Assembly: GCF_018861315.1 (NCBI RefSeq)
Contig: NZ_JAHLDL010000032.1
Coordinates: 1-54,454 of the forward strand
Direction of reading: 5' to 3'
Length of the DNA: 54,454 nucleotides
Origin: Clostridium bowmanii
GTDB taxonomy: Bacteria > Bacillota > Clostridia > Clostridiales > Clostridiaceae
A model generated the notes under the pieces. The model was given only the letters and a program-made list of their open reading frames with translations. It had not been told where the DNA came from and made no database searches. This document shows positions 7,245 to 16,123 of this stretch, in pieces; positions within the stretch are counted from its first letter, which is position 1, and every line of letters starts with the position of its first letter. Both the position numbers and the translations under genes were made by a program.

Positions 7245-8750
7245 CTATATGTAGTAAAGACTTTCAGTTGCGTATTCCGCATCAGATGTTATGTCTATGC
7301 CAAGCTTTCTAAAAGTTTGCTCATCAGCTGTACTTATAATTGTAGTTGAGTGAGCTTGACATCCTTTTAGCATTACTAACTTATCCATAGCTACCTTTGC
7401 TATTGGGTTCGTAGCAGCACATATACTAAGTGCAATAAGTATATTTTCACAATCCAAAGCTGGTTTCTTACTGCCTAATACTTTTGATTTTAAATTTATA
7501 ATTGGCTCAAGTATAACTGGAGAAATAAGATGAATTTCATCATTTATATTTGCAAAATATTTAACAGCATTTAAAATTATAGCAGCTGTTGCATCCATTA
7601 TATCTGAACTTTTACTAGTTAATATCGTTCCATCATTAAGCTCTATTGCAAGCGCTGGACAAGCTTCAGTTTTAATTGAGCATTGCTTTAAAGTAGCTGA
7701 ACGTTCTCTTGCAGGCATAACAACTTTTCTATCTTGCTGTTTTAAATTAAGTTCTTCCATAAGAAGCTTAACCCTATCAAAAGTTTCTTTGTTTATATAC
7801 CCTTTTTTATACTCACAACCTGTTTTAAAATATCTTCTTATTACCTCTTGCCTTGATGCTTCTTTAATAACCTCATCGTCAATAATTCCAAAGCCTACTC
7901 TATTAACTCCCATATCTGTTGGGGATTTATAAACAGCCTCTTCTCCTGTTATTCTTTCTATAATTCGTCTAAGTACAGGAAAAGTTTCAATATCACGATT
8001 GTAGTTTACGGATATCTTATTGTAGGCATCAAAATGGAATGAGTCTAGCATATTTACATCGTTAAGATCTGCTGTTGCAGCTTCATATGCTATATTTACA
8101 GGATGCTTTAGTGGGATATTCCACACTGGGAAAGTTTCAAACTTTGAATATCCAGCAGCTCTTCCTTGCTTATGTTCATGATAAAGCTGACTTAGGCAAG
8201 TTGCTAGCTTTCCACTCCCTGGACCTGGAGCTGTTACAACTACGATAGGTTTTGTAGTTTCAATAAATGGATTTTTGCCATATCCTTCATCACTTACAAT
8301 TGCATCTACATCTGTAGGATATCCTTTAGTCGCTCTATGTTTATAAACTTTTATTCCTCTGCGTTCAAGCTTATTTATGAAAATTGTAGTTGCTGGTTGC
8401 CCGTCATATCTAGTGATTACAACACTATTTACATCAAGCTCGTATGCACGTAAATCATCAATTAATCTTAAAACATCCACATCATAAGTGATCCCAAAGT
8501 CTCCTCTTATTTTGTTTCTTTCAATATCTCCTGCAAATACACAAATAATAACCTCAACTTTTTCTTTTAATTTATGTAATAGTTTAATCTTTGCATTTTC
8601 ATCAAATCCTGGTAAAACTCTTTTTGCATGAAGATCGTTGAAAAGTTTTCCACCAAATTCTAAATATAACTTATCATAATTGTTAACTCTTTCTAAAATA
8701 TACTTTGATTGCTCTTCTAGATATTTTTTCTGATCAAATCCTATTTTCAT
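7245..8750 (-). CDS. DUF1846 family protein
   Basis: A 501-residue cytosolic protein matching DUF1846 (PF08903) over its whole length, a Firmicute family of about 500 residues with no settled function. A Gly-rich P-loop-like segment [17 protein letters not shown] is at residues 173-189. It is preceded by conserved-looking stretches [15 protein letters not shown] (4-18) and [14 protein letters not shown] (112-125). There is no signal peptide or membrane segment. AGGAG is 5 bases before the ATG. It lies between the two preQ1-controlled units on the opposite strand and converges with the activator gene, so there is no evidence that it belongs to the same regulon. A nucleotide-dependent role is possible from the P-loop-like motif, but not established. 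Confidence 0.85.
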   Translation of the reverse strand: MKIGFDQKKYLEEQSKYILERVNNYDKLYLEFGGKLFNDLHAKRVLPGFDENAKIKLLHKLKEKVEVIICVFAGDIERNKIRGDFGITYDVDVLRLIDDLRAYELDVNSVVITRYDGQPATTIFINKLERRGIKVYKHRATKGYPTDVDAIVSDEGYGKNPFIETTKPIVVVTAPGPGSGKLATCLSQLYHEHKQGRAAGYSKFETFPVWNIPLKHPVNIAYEAATADLNDVNMLDSFHFDAYNKISVNYNRDIETFPVLRRIIERITGEEAVYKSPTDMGVNRVGFGIIDDEVIKEASRQEVIRRYFKTGCEYKKGYINKETFDRVKLLMEELNLKQQDRKVVMPARERSATLKQCSIKTEACPALAIELNDGTILTSKSSDIMDATAAIILNAVKYFANINDEIHLISPVILEPIINLKSKVLGSKKPALDCENILIALSICAATNPIAKVAMDKLVMLKGCQAHSTTIISTADEQTFRKLGIDITSDAEYATESLYYI

Positions 8751-8903
8751 TTTTACTCCTCACTAACACCGTTTTTTGTTAGATATATTATAACCAATAC
8801 TTTTACATAATAATATAATTAAATTTGCTTTTACAACTTTATATTATTACACAATTTTAGTTCAAAGTAAACTGAATTTGAGCTTAAAATTTTACATTGG
8901 AAT

Positions 8904-8932
8904 TTGACATACCTCCTAACTTATAGTAAAGT
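8904..8932 (+). promoter_or_regulatory. Promoter of the que operon
   Basis: TTGACA at 8904 and TAAAGT at 8927, 17-base spacing. It shares the TTGACATAC start and a TATAGTA motif with the promoter at 5057. Confidence 0.55.
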
Positions 8933-8953
8933 TAGTAATTATAAAACTAAATA

Positions 8954-9048
8954 AGACAGTTCTAAACCATCCTGTCTATAAACAAAACTAGGACGTAACT
9001 ACCGTTTTAGGTAGCTTTTTTTGTATAAGGGTGGATAATACCCTTTTT
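8954..9048 (+). promoter_or_regulatory. preQ1-I riboswitch with tandem terminators (que operon)
   Basis: The aptamer spans about 8954-8993 (GACAG/CTGTC stem, TTCTAAACCATC loop, A-rich tail ending ACTAGGA). It is followed by terminator hairpin CTACC-GTTTTA-GGTAG plus seven T, and by a second hairpin AAGGGT-GGATAAT-ACCCTT with T run (9027-9048). It stands directly before queD, the classic location for this riboswitch, where it gives feedback control by preQ1. It is identical to the copy at 5104-5167 over 64 bases, after which the two leaders diverge. Confidence 0.92.
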
Positions 9049-9140
9049 TATTTGCAAAAAATTATAAGATATTAGAACTGCCACAGATTTTATAAAGAAT
9101 GTTTATTAAATTAACATAAATTCTAGGAGGGGTGTACCAT

Positions 9141-9572
9141 ATGTATATTCTAAAGGCAGAACATAGCTTTGACAGTGCACATTTTCTTTCTGGCTATGAT
9201 GGAAAATGTTCAAATATTCACGGACATAGATGGAGGGTTGAAGTTGAAGTGCAATCTGAAATCTTGGCACAAGGCGGTCAGCTTGATGGAATGATAATAG
9301 ATTTTGGTGATTTGAAAAAAGATGTTAAAGCTATTATAGATTCTTATGATCATGCCTTAATAGTGCAAAAATGTACCATGAGAGATGTTACCTTAAATTG
9401 TATAAAGCAAGATGGCTTCAATGTAATTGAAGTTGATTTTAGACCAACAGCAGAGAACTTTGCCTTTTTTTTCTTTAAACTAATTAAGGATATAGGATAT
9501 CAGGTAAAGAGAACTACAGTTTATGAAACACCTACTAATAGTGCAGCATATGAAGAAAGCGAGGCACAGTAG
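9141..9572 (+). CDS. queD: 6-carboxy-5,6,7,8-tetrahydropterin synthase QueD
   Basis: A 143-residue QueD, which converts 7,8-dihydroneopterin triphosphate to 6-carboxytetrahydropterin, the first committed step toward preQ0. Zinc ligands H14, H27 and H29 and the catalytic Cys23 lie in AHFLSGYDGKCSNIHGH. DFGDLK, YDHALI and PTAENFA are further family motifs. TAGGAGG is 10 bases before the ATG at 9141; an in-frame GTG at 9132 is too close to that site. It is the first gene of a four-gene operon under a preQ1 riboswitch. The stop is one base before the queE ATG. Confidence 0.95.
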   Translation: MYILKAEHSFDSAHFLSGYDGKCSNIHGHRWRVEVEVQSEILAQGGQLDGMIIDFGDLKKDVKAIIDSYDHALIVQKCTMRDVTLNCIKQDGFNVIEVDFRPTAENFAFFFFKLIKDIGYQVKRTTVYETPTNSAAYEESEAQ

Positions 9573-9573
9573 C

Positions 9574-10239
9574 ATGAAATTTAAAGTAGTTGAAAAATTT
9601 ACAAGCATTAACGGTGAAGGTCCACTAGCAGGACAGCTAGTAGTATTTATAAGATTTGCAGGCTGCAATTTAAATTGTAGCTACTGCGATACTAAATGGG
9701 CTAATAAAGACAATGTATGTTATGACTTCATGACCTCAAATGATATATATAAATATATTAAATCTACTGAAATAAGAAATGTAACTTTAACCGGTGGTGA
9801 ACCATTACTTCAAGAAGGAATTATTGAACTATTAGAATTACTTTCTAAAGATAGATCCCTTCATGTAGAAATTGAAACTAATGGTAGTATTCCTCTAAAT
9901 GAATTTGGCCACATAGAAAACCCACCAAGTTTTACTATGGATTATAAATTGCCTTGTAGCAATATGGAAGATAAAATGGATTTAAACAACTTTCATGGTT
10001 TAAGCCCTAGAGATACAGTTAAATTTGTATGTGGAACTATGGAAGATGTACAAAAATCTAAATTAATAATAGATACATATGAACTTTCAGATAAAACTAA
10101 TGTGTATATTAGTCCAGTTTTTGGACAAATTGACCTAGAGAAGATTGTAGGATTTATGGTGTATAATAAAATGAATGGAATTAATCTTCAAATTCAACTT
10201 CATAAAATTATCTGGGATCAAAATAAGAGAGGTGTATAA
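9574..10239 (+). CDS. queE: 7-carboxy-7-deazaguanine synthase QueE (radical SAM)
   Basis: A 221-residue radical SAM enzyme that contracts 6-carboxytetrahydropterin to 7-carboxy-7-deazaguanine. The cluster motif CNLNCSYC places C31, C35 and C38 in the CX3CX2C arrangement. SAM-binding GGE is in LTGGEPLLQ. The N-terminal [10 protein letters not shown] stretch is typical of QueE. The start at 9574 comes directly after the queD stop; the frame is open upstream but that part overlaps queD. Coupled translation with queD is likely. Confidence 0.95.
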   Translation: MKFKVVEKFTSINGEGPLAGQLVVFIRFAGCNLNCSYCDTKWANKDNVCYDFMTSNDIYKYIKSTEIRNVTLTGGEPLLQEGIIELLELLSKDRSLHVEIETNGSIPLNEFGHIENPPSFTMDYKLPCSNMEDKMDLNNFHGLSPRDTVKFVCGTMEDVQKSKLIIDTYELSDKTNVYISPVFGQIDLEKIVGFMVYNKMNGINLQIQLHKIIWDQNKRGV

Positions 10240-10243
10240 AATT

Positions 10244-10834
10244 ATGGCAATAGATACGAAAGCAATAGAAGAACATATAAAAGGTATTTTAATAGCTCTA
10301 GGTGATGACCCATGTCGAGAAGGCCTTAAAGATACTCCAGCACGTGTAGCTAAGATGTATGCAGAGGTATTTTCAGGCATGTGCTACAGCAATAATGAAA
10401 TTGCTGAGATGTTTAATACAACCTTTGAAGATAATTTAATAATTAAAGAGGATTGCCTTGATATAGTCATAATGAAGGATATCCAAATCTTTAGTCATTG
10501 TGAACATCATCTAGCTCTTATGTATAATATGAAAGTTTCAGTTGCATATGTCCCTACTAAAAAAATTATTGGTTTAAGTAAAATAGCAAGAATAGCTGAC
10601 ATGGTAGGCCGAAGATTGCAACTTCAAGAAAGAATAGGCACAGACATAGCTGAGATTATGCAGATAGTAACTGACTCCTCCGATGTGGCTGTTATTATAG
10701 AAGGTGAACATGGTTGCATGACCACAAGAGGTATAAAAAAGCCAGGCACTAAAACAATGACAACTACTTATACCGGAAGATTTAATACCGATGTAATTTT
10801 AAATAATAAATTGATGATGCTTTTTAATAAATAA
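10244..10834 (+). CDS. folE: GTP cyclohydrolase I FolE
   Basis: A 196-residue GTP cyclohydrolase I, which makes 7,8-dihydroneopterin triphosphate, the substrate of QueD. Zinc ligands C86 and H89 lie in FSHCEHHL and C158 in [22 protein letters not shown] and [11 protein letters not shown] are family signatures. AGAGAGGTG precedes the ATG at 10244, four bases after the queE stop. Placement inside the que operon means that the common pterin precursor is supplied under preQ1 control; a separate folate-dedicated copy may exist elsewhere. Confidence 0.94.
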   Translation: MAIDTKAIEEHIKGILIALGDDPCREGLKDTPARVAKMYAEVFSGMCYSNNEIAEMFNTTFEDNLIIKEDCLDIVIMKDIQIFSHCEHHLALMYNMKVSVAYVPTKKIIGLSKIARIADMVGRRLQLQERIGTDIAEIMQIVTDSSDVAVIIEGEHGCMTTRGIKKPGTKTMTTTYTGRFNTDVILNNKLMMLFNK

Positions 10835-10851
10835 AGGTTGGTGTATTAATT

Positions 10852-11508
10852 ATGAATAGTGAGAAAGCAATAGTAGTCTTCAGTGGCGGACAAGATAGCA
10901 CAACTTGTTTATTTTGGGCCTTAAAAAAATATAAAAAAGTTATAGCTGTATCTTTTGATTATGGTCAGAAACACATATTAGAACTGGATTGTGCAAAGGA
11001 TATATGTAAAAAGCACAATGTAGAGTATCACTGTTTAGACTTAAACCTATTAAATCAACTGGCACCAAATTCATTAACAAGAAAAGATATGGAAGTGGAC
11101 AAGTCAGCGCCCAGTGGTACTGTACCTAATTCCTTTGTAGATGGAAGAAACTTATTATTCTTAACCTTTGTAGCAGTATTTGCAAAGCAAAGAGGAATAA
11201 ACACTATTATAACTGGTGTATCCCAAAGTGACTTTAGTGGTTACCCAGATTGTAGAGATGTATTTATAAAATCCTTAAATGTTACCTTAAACTTAGCCAT
11301 GGGCTATGATTTTGTAATTGAAACACCTTTAATGTGGATTAACAAGTCCGAAACTTGGAAAATGGCTTATGATTTAGGTGTACTCGATGTAGTTAAAGAA
11401 GATACTTTAACTTGTTATAATGGAATAAAAGGCAATGGTTGTGGAAACTGCCCTTCTTGTAAATTAAGAAAAAAAGGATATTTAGAATTCAAAGAAGAAT
11501 ATCTTTAA
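10852..11508 (+). CDS. queC: 7-cyano-7-deazaguanine (preQ0) synthase QueC
   Basis: A 218-residue ATP-dependent enzyme that turns 7-carboxy-7-deazaguanine and ammonia into preQ0. PP-loop SGGQDS is at 11-16, and four zinc-binding Cys (C188, C197, C200, C203) are at the C-terminus in [16 protein letters not shown]. It is the last gene of the operon, followed by a terminator. No queF (preQ0 reductase), queA, tgt, queG or queH is in the operon or elsewhere in the window. Confidence 0.95.
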   Translation: MNSEKAIVVFSGGQDSTTCLFWALKKYKKVIAVSFDYGQKHILELDCAKDICKKHNVEYHCLDLNLLNQLAPNSLTRKDMEVDKSAPSGTVPNSFVDGRNLLFLTFVAVFAKQRGINTIITGVSQSDFSGYPDCRDVFIKSLNVTLNLAMGYDFVIETPLMWINKSETWKMAYDLGVLDVVKEDTLTCYNGIKGNGCGNCPSCKLRKKGYLEFKEEYL

Positions 11509-11517
11509 AATAAATAG

Positions 11518-11592
11518 AGCGCAGGCAAATTTAATAATGAAATGGACCCTATTATTGTATCCATTTTATGAGTTTGCTTGCGCTATATTTTT
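11518..11592 (+). terminator. Terminator of the que operon
   Basis: Long hairpin whose base pairs AGCGCAGGCAAAT with AGTTTGCTTGCGCT (one or two mismatches/G-T), with an inner ATGGA/TATCCAT pairing, followed by ATATTTTTATT. It begins 10 bases after the queC stop and may also serve the converging thioredoxin-like gene. Confidence 0.75.
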
Positions 11593-11598
11593 ATTCTT

Positions 11599-11922
11599 CT
11601 AAAACAACATATTATAATATCTTTCTATAGTATCTTCTAGCATGTTTACACTGATAAATCTTGCCTCACGAATAATTTCTTTTCCCTCAATATAAACCAA
11701 AATCCCTGGCAAAGTAAATATTGAATACTGCCCCGCTGCCTGCGTAAATTTATCAACGCTAATTTTACTTATCACAATCTGTGGAAACTTAATTAACATT
11801 TCTTCAATCTTAGGAAGCAGTCCACCACATACGTTGCATCCTCCTGAACTAAAATAAAGCATTGCTATAGTATTGTTTTTTATGAACTTATCTATTTCAT
11901 CTAAGGTATTTAGTTGTATCAT
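11599..11922 (-). CDS. Thioredoxin-like protein
   Basis: A 107-residue thioredoxin-fold protein with redox motif GGCNVCGG (C29, C32) and a cis-Pro-type stretch FTLPGILVYIEGKEI. The strand/helix order matches small cytosolic thioredoxins. The active site CNVC differs from the classical CGPC, so the redox potential and partner are uncertain. TAGGAGG lies 8 bases before the ATG at 11922. The frame is open further upstream only because it reads through the palindromic repeat at 11947-11973. Confidence 0.85.
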   Translation of the reverse strand: MIQLNTLDEIDKFIKNNTIAMLYFSSGGCNVCGGLLPKIEEMLIKFPQIVISKISVDKFTQAAGQYSIFTLPGILVYIEGKEIIREARFISVNMLEDTIERYYNMLF

Positions 11923-11946
11923 TATTATTCCTCCTAGACGGTGCTC

Positions 11947-11973
11947 GGTGCCACCCACGTGGCAAGTGGCATC
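11947..11973. repeat. Intact dispersed palindromic repeat (copy A)
   Basis: GGTGCCACCCACGTGGCAAG followed by TGGCATC; the reverse complement of the copies at 22145 and 31054. It sits in the 5' leader of the thioredoxin-like gene. Confidence 0.7.
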
Positions 11974-12048
11974 TTTTAGATTCATTATTAAATAATTAGC
12001 TCTTGCATACCCCCGCCCCCTATATATTATCCTTTTATTTAAAACATG

Positions 12049-12305
12049 TCAATGCACAGCTAATAGCTCTTCAAAATCACTCAAATTATCAATACATAGT
12101 ATATCCGTATCTTCTTTTAATTCATCACCCCTTAAAATCACAATCCCCTGCATGCCAAGCTTTATAGCAGCTTCAACGTTAACGATATTATCATCAATAA
12201 ATATAACTTCTTGTGGTTTTATGTTTAGCTCCAAAAGAGCTGTATTAAACATCAGTTTATCTGGTTTTAACACACCAATCACTGACGACATAACAAATTC
12301 ACCTC
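12049..12305 (-). pseudogene. C-terminal fragment of a HAD-superfamily phosphatase
   Basis: About 84 readable codons, or 80 residues from the ATG at 12291. The piece begins EFVMSSVIGVLKPDK and contains HAD motif III (Lys of KPDK) and motif IV (FIDDNIVNVEAA). HAD motifs I (DxD) and II, which carry the nucleophile, are absent, and the homologous upstream part is cut off by a TGA two codons before EFVM. Typical YihX-like proteins are about 200 residues, so some 120 N-terminal residues are missing. It is almost certainly inactive. Confidence 0.75.
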
Positions 12306-12347
12306 AATATCTCCAATTTTCGTCAACTCATTACAAAATCGCGAATT

Positions 12348-12890
12348 TCATTTGAATTCTTTTTTGTTTTCAATAATTTCTATAATTCTAAGTTCTAATT
12401 GGTCTAAATTTTTCACTTGATTCTTCATTTCTTTTGTGTAATTTTTTCCAGAGCCTAAGTTATCCCACTCTATAGTTTTCTTGTGCCCTCTTAGGTATAT
12501 GATTAAGTATGATTTCATAATGCTTGAATCCATTTTAGTCTCATCTGTGATTTTATCAGGATAGCTCATAATGCTTTTTTCAGTGATGTAAGTTTCAATT
12601 CCCTTCATTTCACTTTTAGTAAGTGATAACTTTGTTTTAGCTTTCCCCTTATTCACCAATTCCCTCACAAAAGTATCATTTAAAGTGTTTAATACATTTT
12701 TTGGCTTTCCACTATACTTGAATAATATTAGATTTACATCTTCTTCAACACCATACCTTAATACAATATTAAATTTATTTTTTTCATGTTGGTATTTATA
12801 TAAATCAAAAACAAAAAATCCTAAGATTATAATTAATATTAGGAGTAAAATTCTCTTTATGTATCTTTTCTTTCTCAATCTGCTTTTCAT
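12348..12890 (-). CDS. Membrane-anchored hypothetical protein
   Basis: A 180-residue protein. A very basic start (KSRLRKKRYIKR) and one hydrophobic helix (about residues 14-32) indicate an N-in anchor with about 145 residues outside the cell. The outer domain is Lys/Glu-rich with no motif I recognise. GGGGAGG is 8 bases before the ATG at 12890; a GTG three codons upstream overlaps that site. It is likely a single-gene unit. A function is not assignable. Confidence 0.7.
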   Translation of the reverse strand: MKSRLRKKRYIKRILLLILIIILGFFVFDLYKYQHEKNKFNIVLRYGVEEDVNLILFKYSGKPKNVLNTLNDTFVRELVNKGKAKTKLSLTKSEMKGIETYITEKSIMSYPDKITDETKMDSSIMKSYLIIYLRGHKKTIEWDNLGSGKNYTKEMKNQVKNLDQLELRIIEIIENKKEFK

Positions 12891-13064
12891 AATACCCACC
12901 TCCCCATAACAACTTCAATTTAACCCTTCTTGTTTTTATTAAAAGCTAAACGCAAATATTTTTTATCATTATTGTTATATTATGGTTAAATAGTATCATG
13001 CTTTCATGCAGCAGTAAACAGTTTTAACTCTTTTAATTTATCAAAAAAATAAAATAAGCTGCCA

Positions 13065-13643
13065 TTACATTGCTTTGCACTGTAATAACAGTTTATTTAT
13101 TATTGAGTATATTTCTTTCCAACTATAAACCCTAACTATATTCTCATTCAATGGCTTTCGATTATAATTAGCATCTAACAAAAGAACCTTAAATCCTGCA
13201 TCTGATAGCTGAATTGCGTTGTCATAATTATCTTCGATAAACACATTGCATTCTAATTCTCTTGCTTTATCCACTTTGTAATGACTTCCTAAAACAAACA
13301 GATCATCATAGGGAATTCTATTTTTTCTTAGATAAGAATGAGTTAACATAGTTAGTGATTTTTCTCTTGCCGTAACGAAAAATATATTATGCATAAGACT
13401 TAGTCTTTTTATTACAATTTGTACATCTTCTCTAAGCTTTTGCTGTAAGTGAATTTGAATTTTATTTTCATCATAAAATTTCTCATATTCGCTTTGCTTA
13501 ATGCCCATTACCTCATGGATATAATAATTAGTTATTTGATCCTCAGTTATATTTTTGTTAAAATACTTATTGGTAATATTAAGCCAATAATAAGCATCCG
13601 TTATTGTTCCATCAATATCAATACATATATTTAAATTTTTCAT
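13065..13643 (-). CDS. 5'-nucleotidase, NT5C-type HAD phosphatase
   Basis: A 192-residue HAD protein of the 5'(3')-deoxyribonucleotidase NT5C/YorS group (PF06941). Motif I is DIDGT with the nucleophile Asp near residue 9, motif II is FVTARE, motif III is the Lys of YKVDKARE, and motif IV is FIEDNYDNA. It probably dephosphorylates nucleoside monophosphates in the cytosol. GGGAGG is 11 bases before the ATG. It is complete, unlike the neighbouring HAD fragment at 12049. Confidence 0.85.
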   Translation of the reverse strand: MKNLNICIDIDGTITDAYYWLNITNKYFNKNITEDQITNYYIHEVMGIKQSEYEKFYDENKIQIHLQQKLREDVQIVIKRLSLMHNIFFVTAREKSLTMLTHSYLRKNRIPYDDLFVLGSHYKVDKARELECNVFIEDNYDNAIQLSDAGFKVLLLDANYNRKPLNENIVRVYSWKEIYSIINKLLLQCKAM

Positions 13644-13817
13644 TTTTTGTTAACCTCCCTTATGTATTCATTATATGCTTGGAAGGTTAAGAACACGTTA
13701 ATGATTGATTATGTTTTGTTTAAATTTTGAGAATTTTAGTAATATTTAAACTACGAATATATATCGTTAAAAAACAAATAATAACTATAAGAATAAACTA
13801 CAAGGAGATGTTGTTAA

Positions 13818-14009
13818 ATGGAAAATTTACCATATGACGGTTTTATGCAAAAGGAACTATTAGTTAAAGGCCAACTAATTAATTCTTCTAATAATGATGA
13901 AACTACAGCTCATTGCAGTAATTCCTGTCCTAAGTGTGGTGTACGAAAATGTGAATTAAGTGAAGGACATTTTGGTAATCACAAATGCGCTAAGGGACAT
14001 ACTTGGTAA
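13818..14009 (+). CDS. Small Cys/His-rich protein
   Basis: A 63-residue protein with AAGGAGATG 9 bases before the ATG. The C-terminal half holds four Cys and three His in the pattern CSNSCPKCGVRKCELSEGHF then GNHKCAKGHTW, with CPKC-like spacing, suggesting one or two bound zinc ions. The N-terminal half is polar and featureless. It is monocistronic and followed by the repeat hairpin at 14030. I do not recognise the family. Confidence 0.7.
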   Translation: MENLPYDGFMQKELLVKGQLINSSNNDETTAHCSNSCPKCGVRKCELSEGHFGNHKCAKGHTW

Positions 14010-14029
14010 TATACAATGTGAGAAAATCT

Positions 14030-14071
14030 AAAGATGCCAGCTGCCACCCACGTGGCAAGTGGCATCTTTAT
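14030..14071. terminator. Palindromic repeat copy B acting as terminator hairpin
   Basis: AAAGATGCCA pairs with TGGCATCTTT around an inner GCCAC-CCAC-GTGGC hairpin. The inner part is the dispersed repeat (14040-14066, reverse orientation). It lies between the converging small Cys/His gene and the GNAT gene, so a terminator role in either direction is plausible. Confidence 0.6.
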
Positions 14072-14104
14072 CAAATTTCTTTCTCTTATTTATTAAGAAA
14101 GATA

Positions 14105-14995
14105 TTAAGATATTAAATAATAATCCATTACTGAAATCTCTTCAAAGCCGCAGGATTCGTAAAGTCCCAATGCATTTTTGTTTTCAGTAGCAACATCAAG
14201 AAGTATATTATCCACGTCCTTATTCTTTAAAATATCTATAGCAGAATTTAAAATTTCACGACCATAGCCCTTTCCTCGAAAATCTGGAAGTACTCCAAAT
14301 CCATAAATAAACCCCTCATTATCTGTTACACTAGTATGAATTTTACCAATGATTTTTCCATTAAGCTCTGCCATATAGCTAATAAAATTATTATCTACCT
14401 GAATGGGTAATTGCTGCACATCCTCTTTATCCTCATTTTCAGGGTGTCCAAAGTAAATAGATGTTTGCCCATTAATTTCAGCTGCATCTTCATTAGTTGC
14501 TAACCTAAGGTTTATAACATCTGTGCGCGTAACCTCCAAAGTTTTTTTATTCAAGCACATTTTATACTCTGAGGAAGCATATTCAGCTCCAAGTGAGTTT
14601 ATAAATTCTAGCCCTGAAATAGATGTATGGTCACATAACATTAAAACTTCTGCTGGGTATATTCTTTGCCATTCTTCCTTAGCAAGCAAAAATAGTTTTT
14701 TAAAAATTCTTTTTCTTCGAAACTTAGGATGCACCATACCATTGATTTCTACTGTACTTCCACCAAAATTACCTAAGCCTAAATAACCCACTAAAATTTC
14801 ATTTTCGTAATAGAAAAACTCAGTCATAATTTTATTCTTTATACAATTCTCCCTTTGGCGCATTTTAAAATCAAGCTCTAATTTCAAATTAATTTTCTGC
14901 TGCTCATAACATATTGATTCTAACCTTTTAATAGCATTACAGTCTTCTTCATTTAATTCAAATTTCATAGAAATTGTATGCTGATAATTATTCAT
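14105..14995 (-). CDS. Tandem GNAT acetyltransferase
   Basis: A 296-residue protein with two GNAT folds. The first (about 1-150) has a weak acetyl-CoA loop (VHPKFRRKRIFKKL). The second (about 155-296) has the canonical motif A, FGVLPDFRGKGYGREIL, followed by NILLDVATENKNALGLYESCGF. The second domain is the likely catalytic one. AGGGGGC is 7 bases before the ATG. The substrate is unknown. Confidence 0.85.
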   Translation of the reverse strand: MNNYQHTISMKFELNEEDCNAIKRLESICYEQQKINLKLELDFKMRQRENCIKNKIMTEFFYYENEILVGYLGLGNFGGSTVEINGMVHPKFRRKRIFKKLFLLAKEEWQRIYPAEVLMLCDHTSISGLEFINSLGAEYASSEYKMCLNKKTLEVTRTDVINLRLATNEDAAEINGQTSIYFGHPENEDKEDVQQLPIQVDNNFISYMAELNGKIIGKIHTSVTDNEGFIYGFGVLPDFRGKGYGREILNSAIDILKNKDVDNILLDVATENKNALGLYESCGFEEISVMDYYLIS

Positions 14996-15139
14996 TGTAT
15001 TTGCCCCCTAGTTTCTAAAATATCTACTTAAAATATACCCTACATTACTACTCCAAACGAATATATTTAAAAGAGTTTATAAATATATTCTAATTAGTCT
15101 TATAGTTATATAATACATTGTATTAATAATAATTCCAAT

Positions 15140-15808
15140 TTAAAGCAGTCTCCTACCCCTTTTGATATTCCTATCTCTAGATATAACCCTCCAAAAGTGC
15201 CTAATGGTGTGAACCCCTTCATAAAGAAGACCTGTTTTACAAAAGAAACGATCATCATCTTTTGTTTTTATCGTCTGTATAAATGGATAATCCTTGAGAT
15301 TACCTGAATAATAAATAAATTCACCTATAATTTCGCTAATATCTGTTGGTGTTATCTTATAGGATTCTAATGTTGTAAGTTTAAGTCCTCCTTGTCTTAG
15401 GGTTTCCATGACAAATTCAGAGCATATGTAGGTCTTATACATAGCATGCTTCTTTTTAGAAATAAGCCCAAGGGCTTGAATGAAATTATAGTAATAAACC
15501 TCTTTATCATTATATATATCATATATGAATTTACTTATTAATTCATATTGCTCTGTAGTTACAGGTATGCGATATACAATAATAGGTACATCATCCTTAA
15601 CTCCTATGGTAAGTGTAAACACACTCTCTCTGATAATACCGCCTACAAGAGGATTGGTAACTGCCAATCTACAAAAGGAATACATTTTGCTTAATTTCTC
15701 ATCTAAACTTATTGATGCATGATTATATTTTCCTTTTAAAAATTTTCTAATTATCTTGCCCATAGAAGTTGGTGTTCTTGAAATAATAACATAAACATAC
15801 TTTTCCAT
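15140..15808 (-). CDS. Permuted NlpC/P60-like (YiiX-type) papain-fold protein
   Basis: A 222-residue protein with the permuted NlpC/P60 order: a His in KYNHASIS near residue 29 and the presumed nucleophile Cys in YICSEFVMETLR near residue 128. No clear signal peptide is seen, so it may act in the cytosol, possibly on peptides or lipids as in related permuted families. AAGGAG is 6 bases before the ATG. The fold call rests on the His/Cys motifs and order, not on a search. Confidence 0.65.
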   Translation of the reverse strand: MEKYVYVIISRTPTSMGKIIRKFLKGKYNHASISLDEKLSKMYSFCRLAVTNPLVGGIIRESVFTLTIGVKDDVPIIVYRIPVTTEQYELISKFIYDIYNDKEVYYYNFIQALGLISKKKHAMYKTYICSEFVMETLRQGGLKLTTLESYKITPTDISEIIGEFIYYSGNLKDYPFIQTIKTKDDDRFFCKTGLLYEGVHTIRHFWRVISRDRNIKRGRRLL

Positions 15809-15997
15809 TTTACTTCTCCTTGAAATTACCTAATTATTATTTAAATAAACTTTATGAAATATAAAAGTAATTCTATTATAAACCTTATTTAATTATTTTC
15901 CATAAAATTATTTTTTCAGCATATTTGCCAATTTATTTGTAAAATGTTCTTGTAGTATTATTTACCTATTACACACTTCTTACTCAATTTTCCAACT

Positions 15998-16048
15998 AAA
16001 TAAGAACTCCAAAACCTTAATGTTTCTAAGCTTTTGGAGTTCTTATTT
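15998..16048 (-). terminator. Terminator of the alcohol dehydrogenase gene
   Basis: AAATAAGAACTCCAAAA pairs perfectly with TTTTGGAGTTCTTATTT around a 17-base loop, about 75 bases after the dehydrogenase stop. The rest of the 314-base gap 15809-16123 is AT-rich; I see no gene in it. Confidence 0.7.
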
Positions 16049-16123
16049 ACATAAGTTGATTATAATAAATATCACTCTATCCTACTATATTTCAACTTTA
16101 TATTTATTCTTATGTGATTTGTA

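Noticed and set aside
7245-8750. DUF1846 as part of the queuosine system
   Set aside because: It lies on the opposite strand with its own terminator and without a preQ1 riboswitch; adjacency alone is weak evidence.
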